Notes: generated by a model from the letters alone, not told the origin. A stretch of DNA of 64,000 nucleotides from JADHLJ01 sp038146985 (GCA_038146985.1 JAYQSQ010000018.1:151820-215819), one strand, 5' to 3'; shown: positions 17,685 to 26,954, numbered from the stretch's first letter. Program-made: numbers and translations.

Positions 17685-18956
17685 ATGTTTCAGCGTCGTA
17701 TCCCGGATCTCTTGCGGCACACGCCGACCCCGAGCGCGCGTGGGTTCGCCGTCCTCGCGGGAACCGAGGCAGTCACCCGCGGCATGCTGATTTCGGTGTT
17801 TCCGATCGTCATGTATCGGGCCTATCGGGATTCGAGCCTGGTCTCGGAGATCTACTTCGCGATCGGCTTGTTTTCCATGGTCTGGGGATTGCTGGTTCCC
17901 TGGCTGGTCCGGTTCGTGCCCCGGCGCTGGCTCTATACGGCGGGTGCGCTGTCCTACGTGATGAGTGCCGGCCTGATCGTTTTCGGAGAGGGCCAACTGG
18001 TCGCCGCCGCCCTGGCCCTCAACATGGCGGCCACGGTGACCGTGTTCGTCTGCTTCAATGCCTATGTCCTTGACTATGTGGCGAGCGCCGATCTCGGCCG
18101 CTGCGAGACGCTCAGACTTTTCTACAGCGCCGCGTCCTGGACCATCGGTCCGGCCGGCGGTGTCTGGTTGCTGCAGCTTTGGGAACCGGCACCGTTCCTC
18201 GTGGCGGGAAGTTCGGCCGTCATCCTGTTGGGGATCTTCTGGTGGATGCGGCTCGGCAACGGCAAGCTGATTACCCGCGCGCGGGCGCCAACGCCCAATC
18301 CTCTCGCTTATCTCGGGCGCTTCTTCGCCCAGCCGCGCCTCGTGGTCGGCTGGCTCTTCGCCGTGTTCCGGTCCTGCGGCTGGTGGGCCTATGTGGTTTA
18401 TGTCCCCGTCTTCGCCATTGAGAACGGGCTGGGAGAGAATGTCGGCGGTGTTGTCCTGTCGATGAGCAACGCCATGCTTTTTCTCACCCCGGTCATGCTC
18501 AAATGGGTGGAACGCCGAAGCGTGCGGGCGGCGGTTCGGACAGGATTTCTGTGCAGTGCCGTTGCCTTCATGATCGCCGGCACCGTCGCCCATTGGCCCT
18601 GGGCCACGGTGCTGTTCCTGATCCTCGGCTCGGCCTTCCTGGTATTGTTGGACATCGTCGCCGGCCTGCCGTTCCTGATGTCGGTCAAACCGTCCGAACG
18701 CACGGAGATGTCTGCCGTCTATTCGAGCTTCAGGGACGTTTCGGGCATCGTGTCGCCAGGTCTCGCCTGGCTGGTTCTGCTGGTGCTGCCGATCTCCGGC
18801 GTGTTTGCCGCCACGGGCCTCAGCCTGCTCGGGTGTTGGATGATGGCGGGCCGCCTCAACCCGCGTCTCGGCTGGCGCATGTCGAGAAAGAAGCCGGGCC
18901 TTGCCGTCGGCGCCAGCGAAGCACCGACACCGGCGACCTCGGTTCAAGAATCCTAA
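17685..18956 (+). CDS. MFS transporter
   Basis: Major facilitator superfamily permease of 423 residues with about 12 membrane helices. A loop between helices 2 and 3 (WLVRFVPRRWLYTAG) is the usual place of the MFS signature. Substrate unknown. It ends in overlap with the opposite-strand Lin0512 gene (18953), so transcription converges here. Nothing in the sequence ties it to the metal genes on either side apart from location. Confidence 0.85.
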   Translation: MFQRRIPDLLRHTPTPSARGFAVLAGTEAVTRGMLISVFPIVMYRAYRDSSLVSEIYFAIGLFSMVWGLLVPWLVRFVPRRWLYTAGALSYVMSAGLIVFGEGQLVAAALALNMAATVTVFVCFNAYVLDYVASADLGRCETLRLFYSAASWTIGPAGGVWLLQLWEPAPFLVAGSSAVILLGIFWWMRLGNGKLITRARAPTPNPLAYLGRFFAQPRLVVGWLFAVFRSCGWWAYVVYVPVFAIENGLGENVGGVVLSMSNAMLFLTPVMLKWVERRSVRAAVRTGFLCSAVAFMIAGTVAHWPWATVLFLILGSAFLVLLDIVAGLPFLMSVKPSERTEMSAVYSSFRDVSGIVSPGLAWLVLLVLPISGVFAATGLSLLGCWMMAGRLNPRLGWRMSRKKPGLAVGASEAPTPATSVQES

Positions 18957-19294
18957 ACCTCGACCATCACCTGGATCGCCGCCGAGGCGATCACCGCGAC
19001 ATCGCCCACGGCCTCGTCGGGGACATCGAGACCGCCCTTGACGACGTTGACCGTGACAACACCCACCGGCAGCGAGGCCTTGACCTTGGCGGCATCCACC
19101 TTGTCCGGCTGCTGCACCCCGATGGTGACGTTGACCAGGAGCTTGGACTTGTCGACATTGAGCGCCCGCACGAAGCTGAGCGAGCTGTGGTGCAGGGCGT
19201 CCTGGACTGCGCGCAGGGCCGCCTTGGTGTAATCTCCGCCGTGCAGGTCGTTGCCGGCGCCCATCTCCAGGATCACGCGTTTCGCGGCCATCAC
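18953..19294 (-). CDS. Lin0512 family protein, copy 2
   Basis: Small protein of the Lin0512 family, function unknown. The family start pattern (K-R-x-x-LE-x-G-x-G-x-D-x-x-GGD-x-TKAA-x-RA) is present, followed by DALHHSSLSFV and a beta-rich second half. It is a paralogue of the gene just upstream. The start is GTG 19294 or ATG 19291; both overlap the upstream stop, so translation is coupled. Lin0512 proteins are about 110-120 residues and often occur as tandem pairs, suggesting a heteromer. Confidence 0.8.
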   Translation of the reverse strand: MMAAKRVILEMGAGNDLHGGDYTKAALRAVQDALHHSSLSFVRALNVDKSKLLVNVTIGVQQPDKVDAAKVKASLPVGVVTVNVVKGGLDVPDEAVGDVAVIASAAIQVMVEV

Positions 19295-19659
19295 GCGGCT
19301 CCCCCAAGTGTGAAGCCGTCCGGCAGGTCGAGATAGACGACGGCCGCCGCATGGGCGATCAGGGTGACGTCGGCCCGGGCGGGGTTGGGGATCTCAAGCC
19401 CGCCCTCGACACAGGTCACGGTGCCGGTGCCGTGCGGCAGTACCGCCAGGATCTGGGATTTGTCGACGGCGTTCGGTTTCGGCACCGCGATGGTGACCTC
19501 GACCCGCATAGCGTCACTGTTCTGCCCGACCACCTCGCCGATGCCGAGCGAGTTGTGCCAGAGCGCGTCTTTCAGGGCCCGGACGGCGGCTTTGGTGTGA
19601 TCGCCGCCGCGAATGTCGGTGCCCATGCCGATTTCCAGCACCATGCGTTTCCATGCCAT
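19291..19659 (-). CDS. Lin0512 family protein, copy 1
   Basis: A 122-residue Lin0512 family protein. The N-terminus KRMVLEIGMGTDIRGGDHTK parallels the copy downstream, and both share a DALWHNSL/DALHHSSL segment and a GG(L)-(D/E)-(V/I)-P turn in the second half. Function is unknown; conserved Gly-Gly-Asp and Thr-Lys residues could form an active or binding site. It lies between copA and copy 2, probably in the same transcript as copA (45 bases after it). Confidence 0.8.
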   Translation of the reverse strand: MAWKRMVLEIGMGTDIRGGDHTKAAVRALKDALWHNSLGIGEVVGQNSDAMRVEVTIAVPKPNAVDKSQILAVLPHGTGTVTCVEGGLEIPNPARADVTLIAHAAAVVYLDLPDGFTLGGAA

Positions 19660-19704
19660 GCGGTTTGGTCCTTGTGCGAGGGGGTCGTTCCCGGAGGCGT
19701 CAGA

Positions 19705-21984
19705 CTAGAGCTTCGCCCGCTTCAGCCGCAAGGCATTCGAGATCACCGAGACCGAGCTCAGACTCATCGCCGCCGCCGCGATCATCGGGCTCAGCAGCAG
19801 GCCGAAAATCGGGTAGAGCACGCCAGCGGCGACCGGCACGCCGATCGCGTTGTAGGCAAAGGCGAAGAACAGGTTCTGGCGGATATTCGCCATGGTCGCC
19901 CGGCCGAGATGAATGGCCCGCACCAGGCCCATGATATCGCCGCCGACCAGCGTGACGCCGGCGCTTTCCATGGCGATATCGCTGCCGGTGGCCATGGCGA
20001 CACCGACATCCGCGCGCGCCAGGGCCGGAGCGTCGTTCACCCCGTCGCCGACCATGGCGACGATGCGGCCGTCCGCCTGCAAGCCTTCCAGCATGGCGTG
20101 CTTGTCCTCGGGCAGCAAATCCGCCTCGACATGCTTGATGTCGAGTTCGTCGGCGATGGCGTTGGCCGTCGCCGCGTTGTCGCCGGTCAGCATCACAACG
20201 TCGATCCCCATCCCTGCGAGGCTGGCGACCGCGTCGGCGGCCGACTCCTTCACCGGGTCGGTGATGACCAACATCCCGGCGGCCTTGCCGTCGATTGCGG
20301 CGAACAGCACCGTCGCTCCGGAACCGCGCCGGTCGGCGGCGACGCGCGAAAATGCGCCAACCGAAAGGCCCTCGGCCTCGAGAAAACGCGCGGTGCCGAG
20401 CATGACGGCCCGCCCGTCTACCTTGCCGCGCACCCCGTGGCCGGTTTCAGAGACGAAATCGGTGGGCGAGGAGAGCAGCGGCATGCCCCGCGCCTCGGCC
20501 TCGGCGACGATGGCGCTCGCCAGCGGGTGGGCACTGCCCAGTTCCAGCGTGGCGGCGAAGACCAGCACCTCGACCGCCTCGAACCCGTCGCCTGGAACGA
20601 TATCGACCAGCCTCGGGTGGCCCTCGGTCAGAGTGCCGGTTTTATCCACCAGGACGGTATCGACGCCGGCCAGCCGCTCCAGCGCTTCGGCGTTGCGGAT
20701 CAGTACCCCGGCCTCGGCGCCGCGCCCGGAGGCCACCATGATCGACATCGGCGTCGCCAGGCCCAATGCGCAGGGGCAGGCGATGATCAGCACCGATACC
20801 GCCGCGACTAGGCCGTGCGCCATCGCCGGCGCCGGGCCCCACAAGGCCCAACCGGCGAAGGCCAGCAACGTCGCCAGAACCACGGCAGGAACGAAGAATC
20901 CCGAAACCCTGTCGGCCAATGCCTGGATCGGGGCCCGGGACCTTTGGGCCTCGGCGACGAGCTTGACAATCCGGGCCAAGAGCGAGTCCGCCCCGACCTT
21001 TTCCGCCCGGATGACCAGGGTGCCGTCGCCGTTCAAGGTTCCGCCGATCACCGTGTCGCCGGCGGAGACCTCGACCGGGATCGGCTCGCCGGTCACCATG
21101 GACTGGTCGATGGCGCTACGGCCCTCAAGGACAATTCCGTCGACCGGGACGCTGTCACCGGGGCGCACCCGAAGCCGGTCCCCGACGGAGACTGTTTCAA
21201 GCGGGACTTCCGTCTCGCCGCCCGTTCCATTGATCAGCCGCACCGTCCTAGGGGTCAGATCGAGCAGGGCCCGCAAGGCTCCGCTGGCGCGTTCTCGGGC
21301 GCCGATTTCCAGCACCTGACCCAGCAGGACCAAGGTGACGATCACCGCCGCCGCCTCGAAGTAAAGACCGACCGAACCCGAGGCATCCCTGAACGAGTCC
21401 GGAAAGATTCCCGGCGCCGCGGCCGCTACCATGCTGAACAGAAAGGCGGCCCCGGTTCCCAGCAGGATCAGCGTGAACATGTTCAGGTTGCCGGTCCGGA
21501 GCGACGCCCAGCCGCGCTCCAGGAACGGCTTGCCGCACCAGACGATCACCGGTGCCGCCAGGACGAACTCCGCCGCGTCGAGCAGCCAGGACGGCACGGG
21601 TCCGAAAAGCCCGGGCGCCATGTGCCGTCCCATGGCGATGACCACCAGCGGCAGGGTGAGCGCGGCGGCGATCCAGAAACGCCGCGTCATGTCGGCGAGT
21701 TCGGGGTTCGGACCCGCATCCGCGAGCACGTCCACCGGATCCAGGGCCATGCCGCATTTCGGACAGGCGGCGGGAACCGGGCTCCACACGTCCTCGCACA
21801 TTGGACAGATATACCCGCCGCGCTGCGCCTCCTCAGCACTCGGCCGGCGTGGCTGGTGCCCATGCCCGTGCCCGTGATGGGCGTGGCAATGATCGTGCTG
21901 GGCGGGGGCATGATCCTTGTGGGCATGACAATGACCAGGGGAGGCGTGGCAACTTGGTGCCGGCGCGGTGTGAGGATCGGCCAT
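19705..21984 (-). CDS. copA: Cu(I)-exporting P1B-type ATPase (CopA-like)
   Basis: Heavy-metal P-type ATPase of 759 residues that exports monovalent copper or silver across the inner membrane. The His-rich N-terminus (about 14 His in the first 43 residues) is followed by a zinc-ribbon-like heavy-metal-binding element, CPMC then CPKCGMAL at 60-81, in place of classical HMA domains. Key motifs are TGEP, CPCALGLATP (near 403), DKTGTLTEG with phosphorylated Asp (near 446), SAHPLASAI and GDGVNDAPAL. The pairs YN in the next-to-last helix and MSLSS in the last are the Cu(I) ligands of P1B-1 pumps. A CueR-type promoter lies upstream. Confidence 0.93.
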   Translation of the reverse strand: MADPHTAPAPSCHASPGHCHAHKDHAPAQHDHCHAHHGHGHGHQPRRPSAEEAQRGGYICPMCEDVWSPVPAACPKCGMALDPVDVLADAGPNPELADMTRRFWIAAALTLPLVVIAMGRHMAPGLFGPVPSWLLDAAEFVLAAPVIVWCGKPFLERGWASLRTGNLNMFTLILLGTGAAFLFSMVAAAAPGIFPDSFRDASGSVGLYFEAAAVIVTLVLLGQVLEIGARERASGALRALLDLTPRTVRLINGTGGETEVPLETVSVGDRLRVRPGDSVPVDGIVLEGRSAIDQSMVTGEPIPVEVSAGDTVIGGTLNGDGTLVIRAEKVGADSLLARIVKLVAEAQRSRAPIQALADRVSGFFVPAVVLATLLAFAGWALWGPAPAMAHGLVAAVSVLIIACPCALGLATPMSIMVASGRGAEAGVLIRNAEALERLAGVDTVLVDKTGTLTEGHPRLVDIVPGDGFEAVEVLVFAATLELGSAHPLASAIVAEAEARGMPLLSSPTDFVSETGHGVRGKVDGRAVMLGTARFLEAEGLSVGAFSRVAADRRGSGATVLFAAIDGKAAGMLVITDPVKESAADAVASLAGMGIDVVMLTGDNAATANAIADELDIKHVEADLLPEDKHAMLEGLQADGRIVAMVGDGVNDAPALARADVGVAMATGSDIAMESAGVTLVGGDIMGLVRAIHLGRATMANIRQNLFFAFAYNAIGVPVAAGVLYPIFGLLLSPMIAAAAMSLSSVSVISNALRLKRAKL

Positions 21985-22011
21985 GGAAGATCTCCGGCGA
22001 TGTCTGACGTA

Positions 22012-22042
22012 GATATGGAGCCTCCAGTTGCTGGAAGGTCAA
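22012..22042 (-). promoter_or_regulatory. CueR/MerR-family type promoter for copA
   Basis: On the minus strand, TTGACC (22037-22042) and CATATC (22012-22017) are separated by 19 bases, the long spacer that MerR-type activators correct. The spacer holds an imperfect dyad CTTCCAG-CAA-CTGGAGG close to the CueR/HmrR operator. It lies 28 bases upstream of the copA start. The regulator gene itself is not in the window. Confidence 0.75.
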
Positions 22043-22144
22043 GACGCCGGTCCGCACGTATTCGATTTTCCGCATCGCCTGGGTGCAGGCACGCGAATCT
22101 GTGCCATGCTTGGGGTCGAGGCAAAGTCATCAAAGGGTGTCCAG

Positions 22145-23863
22145 ATGTCGGACCTACCACAACAGCCGATGGTCATGGCGCGGCGGTACATGGTCGTTGC
22201 CGGCCATTACCTTGCCGCGGAGGCGGGCTTGAAGATGCTCGAGGCCGGCGGCAATGCGATCGACGCGGGGGTCGCCGCGGGTATCGCCCTCGGTGTCGTC
22301 CACAGCGACCAGGTCCAGTTTTCCGGTGTCGCGCCGATGCTGATCTATCTCGCGGAAGCCGACAAAGTAGTCAGCATCGCCGGGCTCGGTCCTTGGCCCC
22401 GAGCGGCAAGCCTCGGGATGTTCACTCGCCAGCATGGCGGCGAAATCCCGCTGGGGCTGCTCCGGACCGTTGTGCCGGCGGCCCCCGACGCGTGGATCAC
22501 GGCGCTGTCGAGCTTTGGCACAATGTCCTTCGCCGAAGTGGCGGCGCCGGCGATCCGCTATGCCCGCGACGGGTTCACCGTGCATCCGGTGATGGCCAAG
22601 TTCATCGAGCGTTACCAGGAAAACTATCGGCGCTGGCCCAGCAACGCGGCGATCTGGCTGAAGGACGGAAAGCCGCCGGTTGTGGGAGATCTGCTGGTCC
22701 AAAGCGATCTCGCGGCCAGTCTGCAATACATGGCGGACCAAGAGACCGCCGCTGCGAGTCAGGGGCGGCAGGCGGCCCTCAAGGCAGCGCGCGACGCGTT
22801 TTACGTGGGCGACATCGCCCGCAAGATCGTTGCCTATCACGAGGAGAATGGCGGCCTGCTGGCGGCCGAGGATCTGGCGGATTATCACACGCCGGTCGAG
22901 GAGCCGTTGAGCGTCGATTTCGCTGGTCATCGGGTCTATAGCTGCCGGCCCTGGTGCCAGGGGCCGACCTTGCTGCAGATGCTGAGAATCCTGGAAGGCT
23001 TTGACCTGAAGGCGATGGGGCACAACACCGCCGACTATGTTCATACCTTGTCAGAGACGATGAAGCTGGTCTTCGCCGACCGGGAACGCTTCTACGGCGA
23101 CCCCGACGTGATCGACGTGCCGATCGAGCGTCTGCTTTCACCCGAGTTCGCTGCCGAACGGCGCGGGCAGATCGATAGGGCCCATGCCTGGCCCGGAATG
23201 CCGCCGGCAGGCGAAATTACGGGCCATGGCGGCGTTTCCTTCGCGCCCCATGTGGACCGCTCCGCATCCGTCGCGGCGGCGGATACCTCCTATACCTGCA
23301 CCATGGACGCGGCGGGGAACGTCTGCTCGATCACGCCGAGCGACGTGTCCTTCGAAAGCCCGGCGATACCGGGGCTTGGTTTCTGCCCGTCGGCTCGGGG
23401 CTCGCAATCCTTCGCATTGGAAGGGCATGCCTCGGCGATCGCTCCGGGCAAGCGGCCGAGGCTGACTCCCAATCCGGCCATGGTATTGACTCCGGGTAAG
23501 CTCGCCATGCCGTTCGGCGCGCCGGGTGGGGACGCGCAGCCCCAGGGGATGCTGCAGGTTCTGCTGAATCACCTGGTGTTCGGCATGGAGATTCAGCCGG
23601 CTATCGAGGCGCCGCGCTTCACCACCCATAGCCAGCCCAATACTTTCGAGCCGCACGCGTCCAAACCCGGCCGGCTGGTGATCGAGGAGGGTGTTGCGCC
23701 CGATGTCGGGGCGGATCTCGCGACCCGCGGCCACGATGTCGAGTGGCATGGCCCGAGGTCGGATTCGGTGGCCGGGGTTTGCGCGATCAGCGCCGACCTC
23801 GCGACCGGGCTGATTTCAGGCGGCGCGGACCCGCGCCGGTCGGGCCGCGCGATGGGGTTTTGA
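22145..23863 (+). CDS. Gamma-glutamyltransferase family protein (Ntn hydrolase), copy 1
   Basis: GGT-like Ntn hydrolase of 572 residues, expected to self-cleave into two subunits. ATG 22145 has AAAGGGTG upstream; a longer frame to 22028 lacks support. The predicted nucleophile is Thr381 in ADTSYTCTMD, where Ser replaces the His usually following the nucleophile. Later motifs GGDAQPQGMLQVLLN and a C-terminal RGHDVEWHG match the family. No signal peptide is seen, unlike classical periplasmic GGT, so a cytoplasmic amidase or cephalosporin-acylase-like role is possible. It begins a run of four genes through 26954. Confidence 0.85.
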   Translation: MSDLPQQPMVMARRYMVVAGHYLAAEAGLKMLEAGGNAIDAGVAAGIALGVVHSDQVQFSGVAPMLIYLAEADKVVSIAGLGPWPRAASLGMFTRQHGGEIPLGLLRTVVPAAPDAWITALSSFGTMSFAEVAAPAIRYARDGFTVHPVMAKFIERYQENYRRWPSNAAIWLKDGKPPVVGDLLVQSDLAASLQYMADQETAAASQGRQAALKAARDAFYVGDIARKIVAYHEENGGLLAAEDLADYHTPVEEPLSVDFAGHRVYSCRPWCQGPTLLQMLRILEGFDLKAMGHNTADYVHTLSETMKLVFADRERFYGDPDVIDVPIERLLSPEFAAERRGQIDRAHAWPGMPPAGEITGHGGVSFAPHVDRSASVAAADTSYTCTMDAAGNVCSITPSDVSFESPAIPGLGFCPSARGSQSFALEGHASAIAPGKRPRLTPNPAMVLTPGKLAMPFGAPGGDAQPQGMLQVLLNHLVFGMEIQPAIEAPRFTTHSQPNTFEPHASKPGRLVIEEGVAPDVGADLATRGHDVEWHGPRSDSVAGVCAISADLATGLISGGADPRRSGRAMGF

Positions 23864-23879
23864 CGTGCCGAGGTCCGCT

Positions 23880-25028
23880 ATGACCGATGCAATTGGGGCC
23901 GAGGCCGGCGATGCCGCCTCGGTGCCGGGGCCTCTCGCCGGTGTGCGGGTGCTCGATTTCACCATGTATGTCGCCGGTCCTTACTGCTCGCGCCTGATGG
24001 CCGACATGGGCGCCGAGGTCATCAAGGTGGAGCCTCCGGGTGGGGAAGTCATGCGCAACGCCCCGCCGTTCCAGGGCACGCAAAGCGCCTATTTCGGGCA
24101 TCTCAACTGCGGCAAGAAATGCATCGAGCTCGACCTCAAGGACCCGGCCGCGATCGCGGCGATCAAGCGGCTTGTGTTGGGCGTCGACGTGGTTCTCGAG
24201 AATTACCGGCCCGGCGTGATGGCCCGGCTTGGTCTCGGGTATGACGCGCTCTGCGCGCTCAAGCCGGATCTGATCTATTGCTCGGTCTCCGGTTACGGGC
24301 AGACGGGATCGGAGGCGGGGAAGCCCGCTTTCGCCACCATCATCAACGCCTCTAGCGGCTTCGACATGATGATGATGGATTACGAGACCTCGCTGGACCG
24401 ACCGCTGCGGCATCGCAGCAACGCGCCGGATTTCATGGGCGGCGTGCATGCCTGTTCCGCTATCTGCGCGGCTCTCTTCGGGCGCGAACGCAACGGCCGG
24501 GGACAGCGGATCGACGTTGCGATGATCGATGCGATCCACAACATGATGGCCTATGAGTATCAGGCGGCTCAGGTCGAGAACCCGGCCAAGGCGCCGGTCT
24601 TTGCGCCGATCCGGGCGGCCGACGGGTTTCTCATGGTGGCACCGGTCAGCCAGGCGAATTTCGCGGCCCTGGCCCGCGCGGTCGGCCGGGAGGAGTTCAT
24701 CACGGATGCCCGCTTCGCCGAACCCCGGGCCCGCATGGAGAACTGGGACGCGTTGCTGGGTTTGATCGAAGGCGAAGTCGTGAAATTGAGTGCCGAGGAA
24801 GCCGAGCGGCGGATCAATGAAGCCGGATGCCCCTGCGCGCGTTACCTGACGCTTGCGCAGTCCATGTCCCGCCCCCATGTCGACGAGCGCGGCGCGGCGG
24901 TCGAGGTGGGCGAGGCGGGCCAAAGCTACCGGGTCGCCAACACGCCGATGCTGTTCACCGCGACCGATGTCGGCGCGCGGACCTGGGTCGCGGCGCCGGG
25001 CGAGCATAACCAGGAAATCTTGGGTTAG
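23880..25028 (+). CDS. CaiB/BaiF family CoA transferase, copy 1
   Basis: Family III CoA transferase that moves CoA between acids. The N-terminus VRVLDFTMYVAGPYCSRLMADMGAEVIKVEPP is the family signature, as is VVLENYRPGVMARLGLGYD. Length about 382. I choose ATG 23880 with GAGG 7 bases upstream; a GTG at 23865 is also in frame. It follows the GGT-like gene by 16 bases, so it is probably cotranscribed. The substrate acid is unknown. A second member lies at 56860. Confidence 0.9.
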   Translation: MTDAIGAEAGDAASVPGPLAGVRVLDFTMYVAGPYCSRLMADMGAEVIKVEPPGGEVMRNAPPFQGTQSAYFGHLNCGKKCIELDLKDPAAIAAIKRLVLGVDVVLENYRPGVMARLGLGYDALCALKPDLIYCSVSGYGQTGSEAGKPAFATIINASSGFDMMMMDYETSLDRPLRHRSNAPDFMGGVHACSAICAALFGRERNGRGQRIDVAMIDAIHNMMAYEYQAAQVENPAKAPVFAPIRAADGFLMVAPVSQANFAALARAVGREEFITDARFAEPRARMENWDALLGLIEGEVVKLSAEEAERRINEAGCPCARYLTLAQSMSRPHVDERGAAVEVGEAGQSYRVANTPMLFTATDVGARTWVAAPGEHNQEILG

Positions 25029-25061
25029 CGTGAGCTCGCCGCTTCATTAGGAGTCAATTTC

Positions 25062-26063
25062 TTGCGTCTGTCTGTTCTTGATCAATCCATCGCCGTGGCA
25101 GGGCGTCCCCAAGGTGCCGCGATCCGTGAGACGGTTGCCTTGGCCAAGCATTGCGAGGCGCTCGGTTATCACCGGTTCTGGGTTTCGGAGCATCACAACC
25201 ACCCCGCCATCGTCGGTACCGCGCCGGAGATCGTCATCGCCGCCATCGCCGCGACGACCGAACGGATCCGGGTCGGCAGCGCCGGCGTGATGTTGCCCCA
25301 CTACGCGCCCTTCAAGGTGGCCGAGCAGTTCCGGGTCCTGGATGCCCTGGCGCCGGGCCGGATCGATCTGGGTTTGGGCCGGGCGCCGGGCTCGGACGGC
25401 CTGACCGCCTTCGCCCTCAACCCACAGGCGGCGGACCGGCCGAACCAGTTTCCGAACGACGTCATGGATCTCAATGCCTGGGTGCATGGGGAGCCGCTGC
25501 AGGAAGGCCACACCTTCGCCCGCCTGAAGGCGCAACCCCAGGGTGAGACTGCCCCCGAGCTTTGGATTCTCGGCAGTTCAGCCTATGGCGCGCAGGTCGC
25601 GGCCTATTTCGGCCTTCCCTATTCCTTCGCCTGGTTCTTCTCGGACGGCGCCATGGGCGAACAGGCCCTGAAGCTCTACCGCGACAATTACAAGCCGAGC
25701 GAGAGGCACCCGGAACCGCGTTCGGGGATCTGCGTTTGGGCGCTTGCCGCGAAAACCCATGAGGAGGCGCAGTATCATTATACCTCGCGCGCGCGCTGGC
25801 AGCTCTACCGCGACCGGGGCCTGCACCTGACCTTCGAGAGCCCGGAGGATGCAATGGCCCATGCCTACAACGAGCGGGAGGAGGCTCGGATCGCCGAGCT
25901 GCGCAAGACGTCCTTCGTAGGCACCGGCGAGGAGGTGATGACCCGAATCAACGAGTTGGCTGGGCGGCTCGGCGTAGACGAGGTGGCGATCGTCACCTGG
26001 GCGCATAGCGAGCAGGCCCGCCGCGACAGTTATGCCGAGATCGCCAGGGTGGCGGGGCTATAG
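25062..26063 (+). CDS. LLM class flavin-dependent oxidoreductase
   Basis: Luciferase-like TIM-barrel monooxygenase of 333 residues using reduced FMN (or F420 in other groups). Signature stretches are KHCEALGYHRFWVSEHHN, RIRVGSAGVMLPHYAP and GRIDLGLGRAPG. The start is TTG 25062, supported by AGGAG at 25049-25053. It follows the CoA transferase gene by 33 bases in the same operon. These enzymes oxidise sulfonates, nitriles, alkanes or cyclic ketones; the substrate here is not determined. Confidence 0.9.
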   Translation: MRLSVLDQSIAVAGRPQGAAIRETVALAKHCEALGYHRFWVSEHHNHPAIVGTAPEIVIAAIAATTERIRVGSAGVMLPHYAPFKVAEQFRVLDALAPGRIDLGLGRAPGSDGLTAFALNPQAADRPNQFPNDVMDLNAWVHGEPLQEGHTFARLKAQPQGETAPELWILGSSAYGAQVAAYFGLPYSFAWFFSDGAMGEQALKLYRDNYKPSERHPEPRSGICVWALAAKTHEEAQYHYTSRARWQLYRDRGLHLTFESPEDAMAHAYNEREEARIAELRKTSFVGTGEEVMTRINELAGRLGVDEVAIVTWAHSEQARRDSYAEIARVAGL

Positions 26064-26171
26064 CCGCCATCGAAGGGGTGTTGTTTGCCGGACGTGGATT
26101 GACCCCGGGGATCTGGGGGAGGAAACTGCCCGCCAATTTCCGCCGCTCCATTCCGAACCCGGGAGATCCCG

Positions 26172-26954
26172 ATGAACTTCGTCTCTTCAAAAGCTCAAGC
26201 CCAAGGCCATACCGCCGAACAGTGGCAGGCCCGTGTCGATCTCGCGGCTGCGCATCGCTGCGCCGTCATGCACGATTTGCACGAGGGTATCTTCAACCAT
26301 CTGACCTATCGGGTGCCGGGCCACACCGACCGCTACTATCAGATCCCGTTCGGCACCCATTGGTCCGAGGTGAACGCAAGCTGCTTCATGGAAGTCGGCT
26401 ATGACGGTGAGGTGAAGCGTGGCGAGGGCATCGTCGAACGCTCCGCCTATTGCATCCACGCACCGATGCACCGGGACATGCCCAATGCGGCGGCGGTCTT
26501 CCACACCCACATGCCCTTTGCCAGCGCGCTGACCCGCCTGGAGGATCAGCATATCCAGCCGATCGGCCAGACTGAGCTCGGTACCATGATGAAGACCGGG
26601 TACGACGAATCCTATGACGGCCCCGGCCTAGACCCCGCCGAGGGCGAACGTCTTTCCAAGGCCTGCGGCGATAACACCGTCATGCTGATGGCCAATCACG
26701 GCGCGCTCACTCTGGGCAACACGATCGCCGAAGCCTATGACCGGCTTTACTATCTGGAGCGCGTTGCCCAGGTGCAGCTTTACGCCATGTGGACCGGGCG
26801 GCCGCTGCGCAAGCTGCCGGAACCGATCATCGAGAAGACCTACAAGACCTACCAAGGCTCGGCGATGCGCTATGGCGGCCGTGCCAATGCCGAATGGCAT
26901 TTCGACGCGCTGAAGCGGATTCTCGACCGCAAAGAGCCGGACTACGCGGACTAA
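26172..26954 (+). CDS. Class II aldolase/adducin family protein
   Basis: Metal-dependent aldolase or decarboxylase of the fuculose-phosphate aldolase fold, 260 residues. Zinc ligands appear as the HTHM pair (HxH) and a later His in ANHGALTLG. The N-terminal element DLHEGIFNHLTYRVPG is standard. This subgroup has no phosphate-binding signature, so it may act on non-phosphorylated oxo-acids. It is 108 bases after the monooxygenase gene and possibly still part of that operon. Confidence 0.87.
   Translation: MNFVSSKAQAQGHTAEQWQARVDLAAAHRCAVMHDLHEGIFNHLTYRVPGHTDRYYQIPFGTHWSEVNASCFMEVGYDGEVKRGEGIVERSAYCIHAPMHRDMPNAAAVFHTHMPFASALTRLEDQHIQPIGQTELGTMMKTGYDESYDGPGLDPAEGERLSKACGDNTVMLMANHGALTLGNTIAEAYDRLYYLERVAQVQLYAMWTGRPLRKLPEPIIEKTYKTYQGSAMRYGGRANAEWHFDALKRILDRKEPDYAD

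Noticed and set aside
17652..19352. Minus-strand frame of 566 codons opposite the MFS transporter
   Set aside because: Overlaps the MFS gene and a Lin0512 gene in other frames; repetitive charged residues, no recognisable domain.
20815..22941. Long plus-strand open frame of about 700 codons antisense to copA and running into the GGT gene
   Set aside because: Composition is a shadow of GC-rich codon use on the other strand, with highly charged Arg/Gly/Gln-rich translation and no family features; the copA frame is certain.
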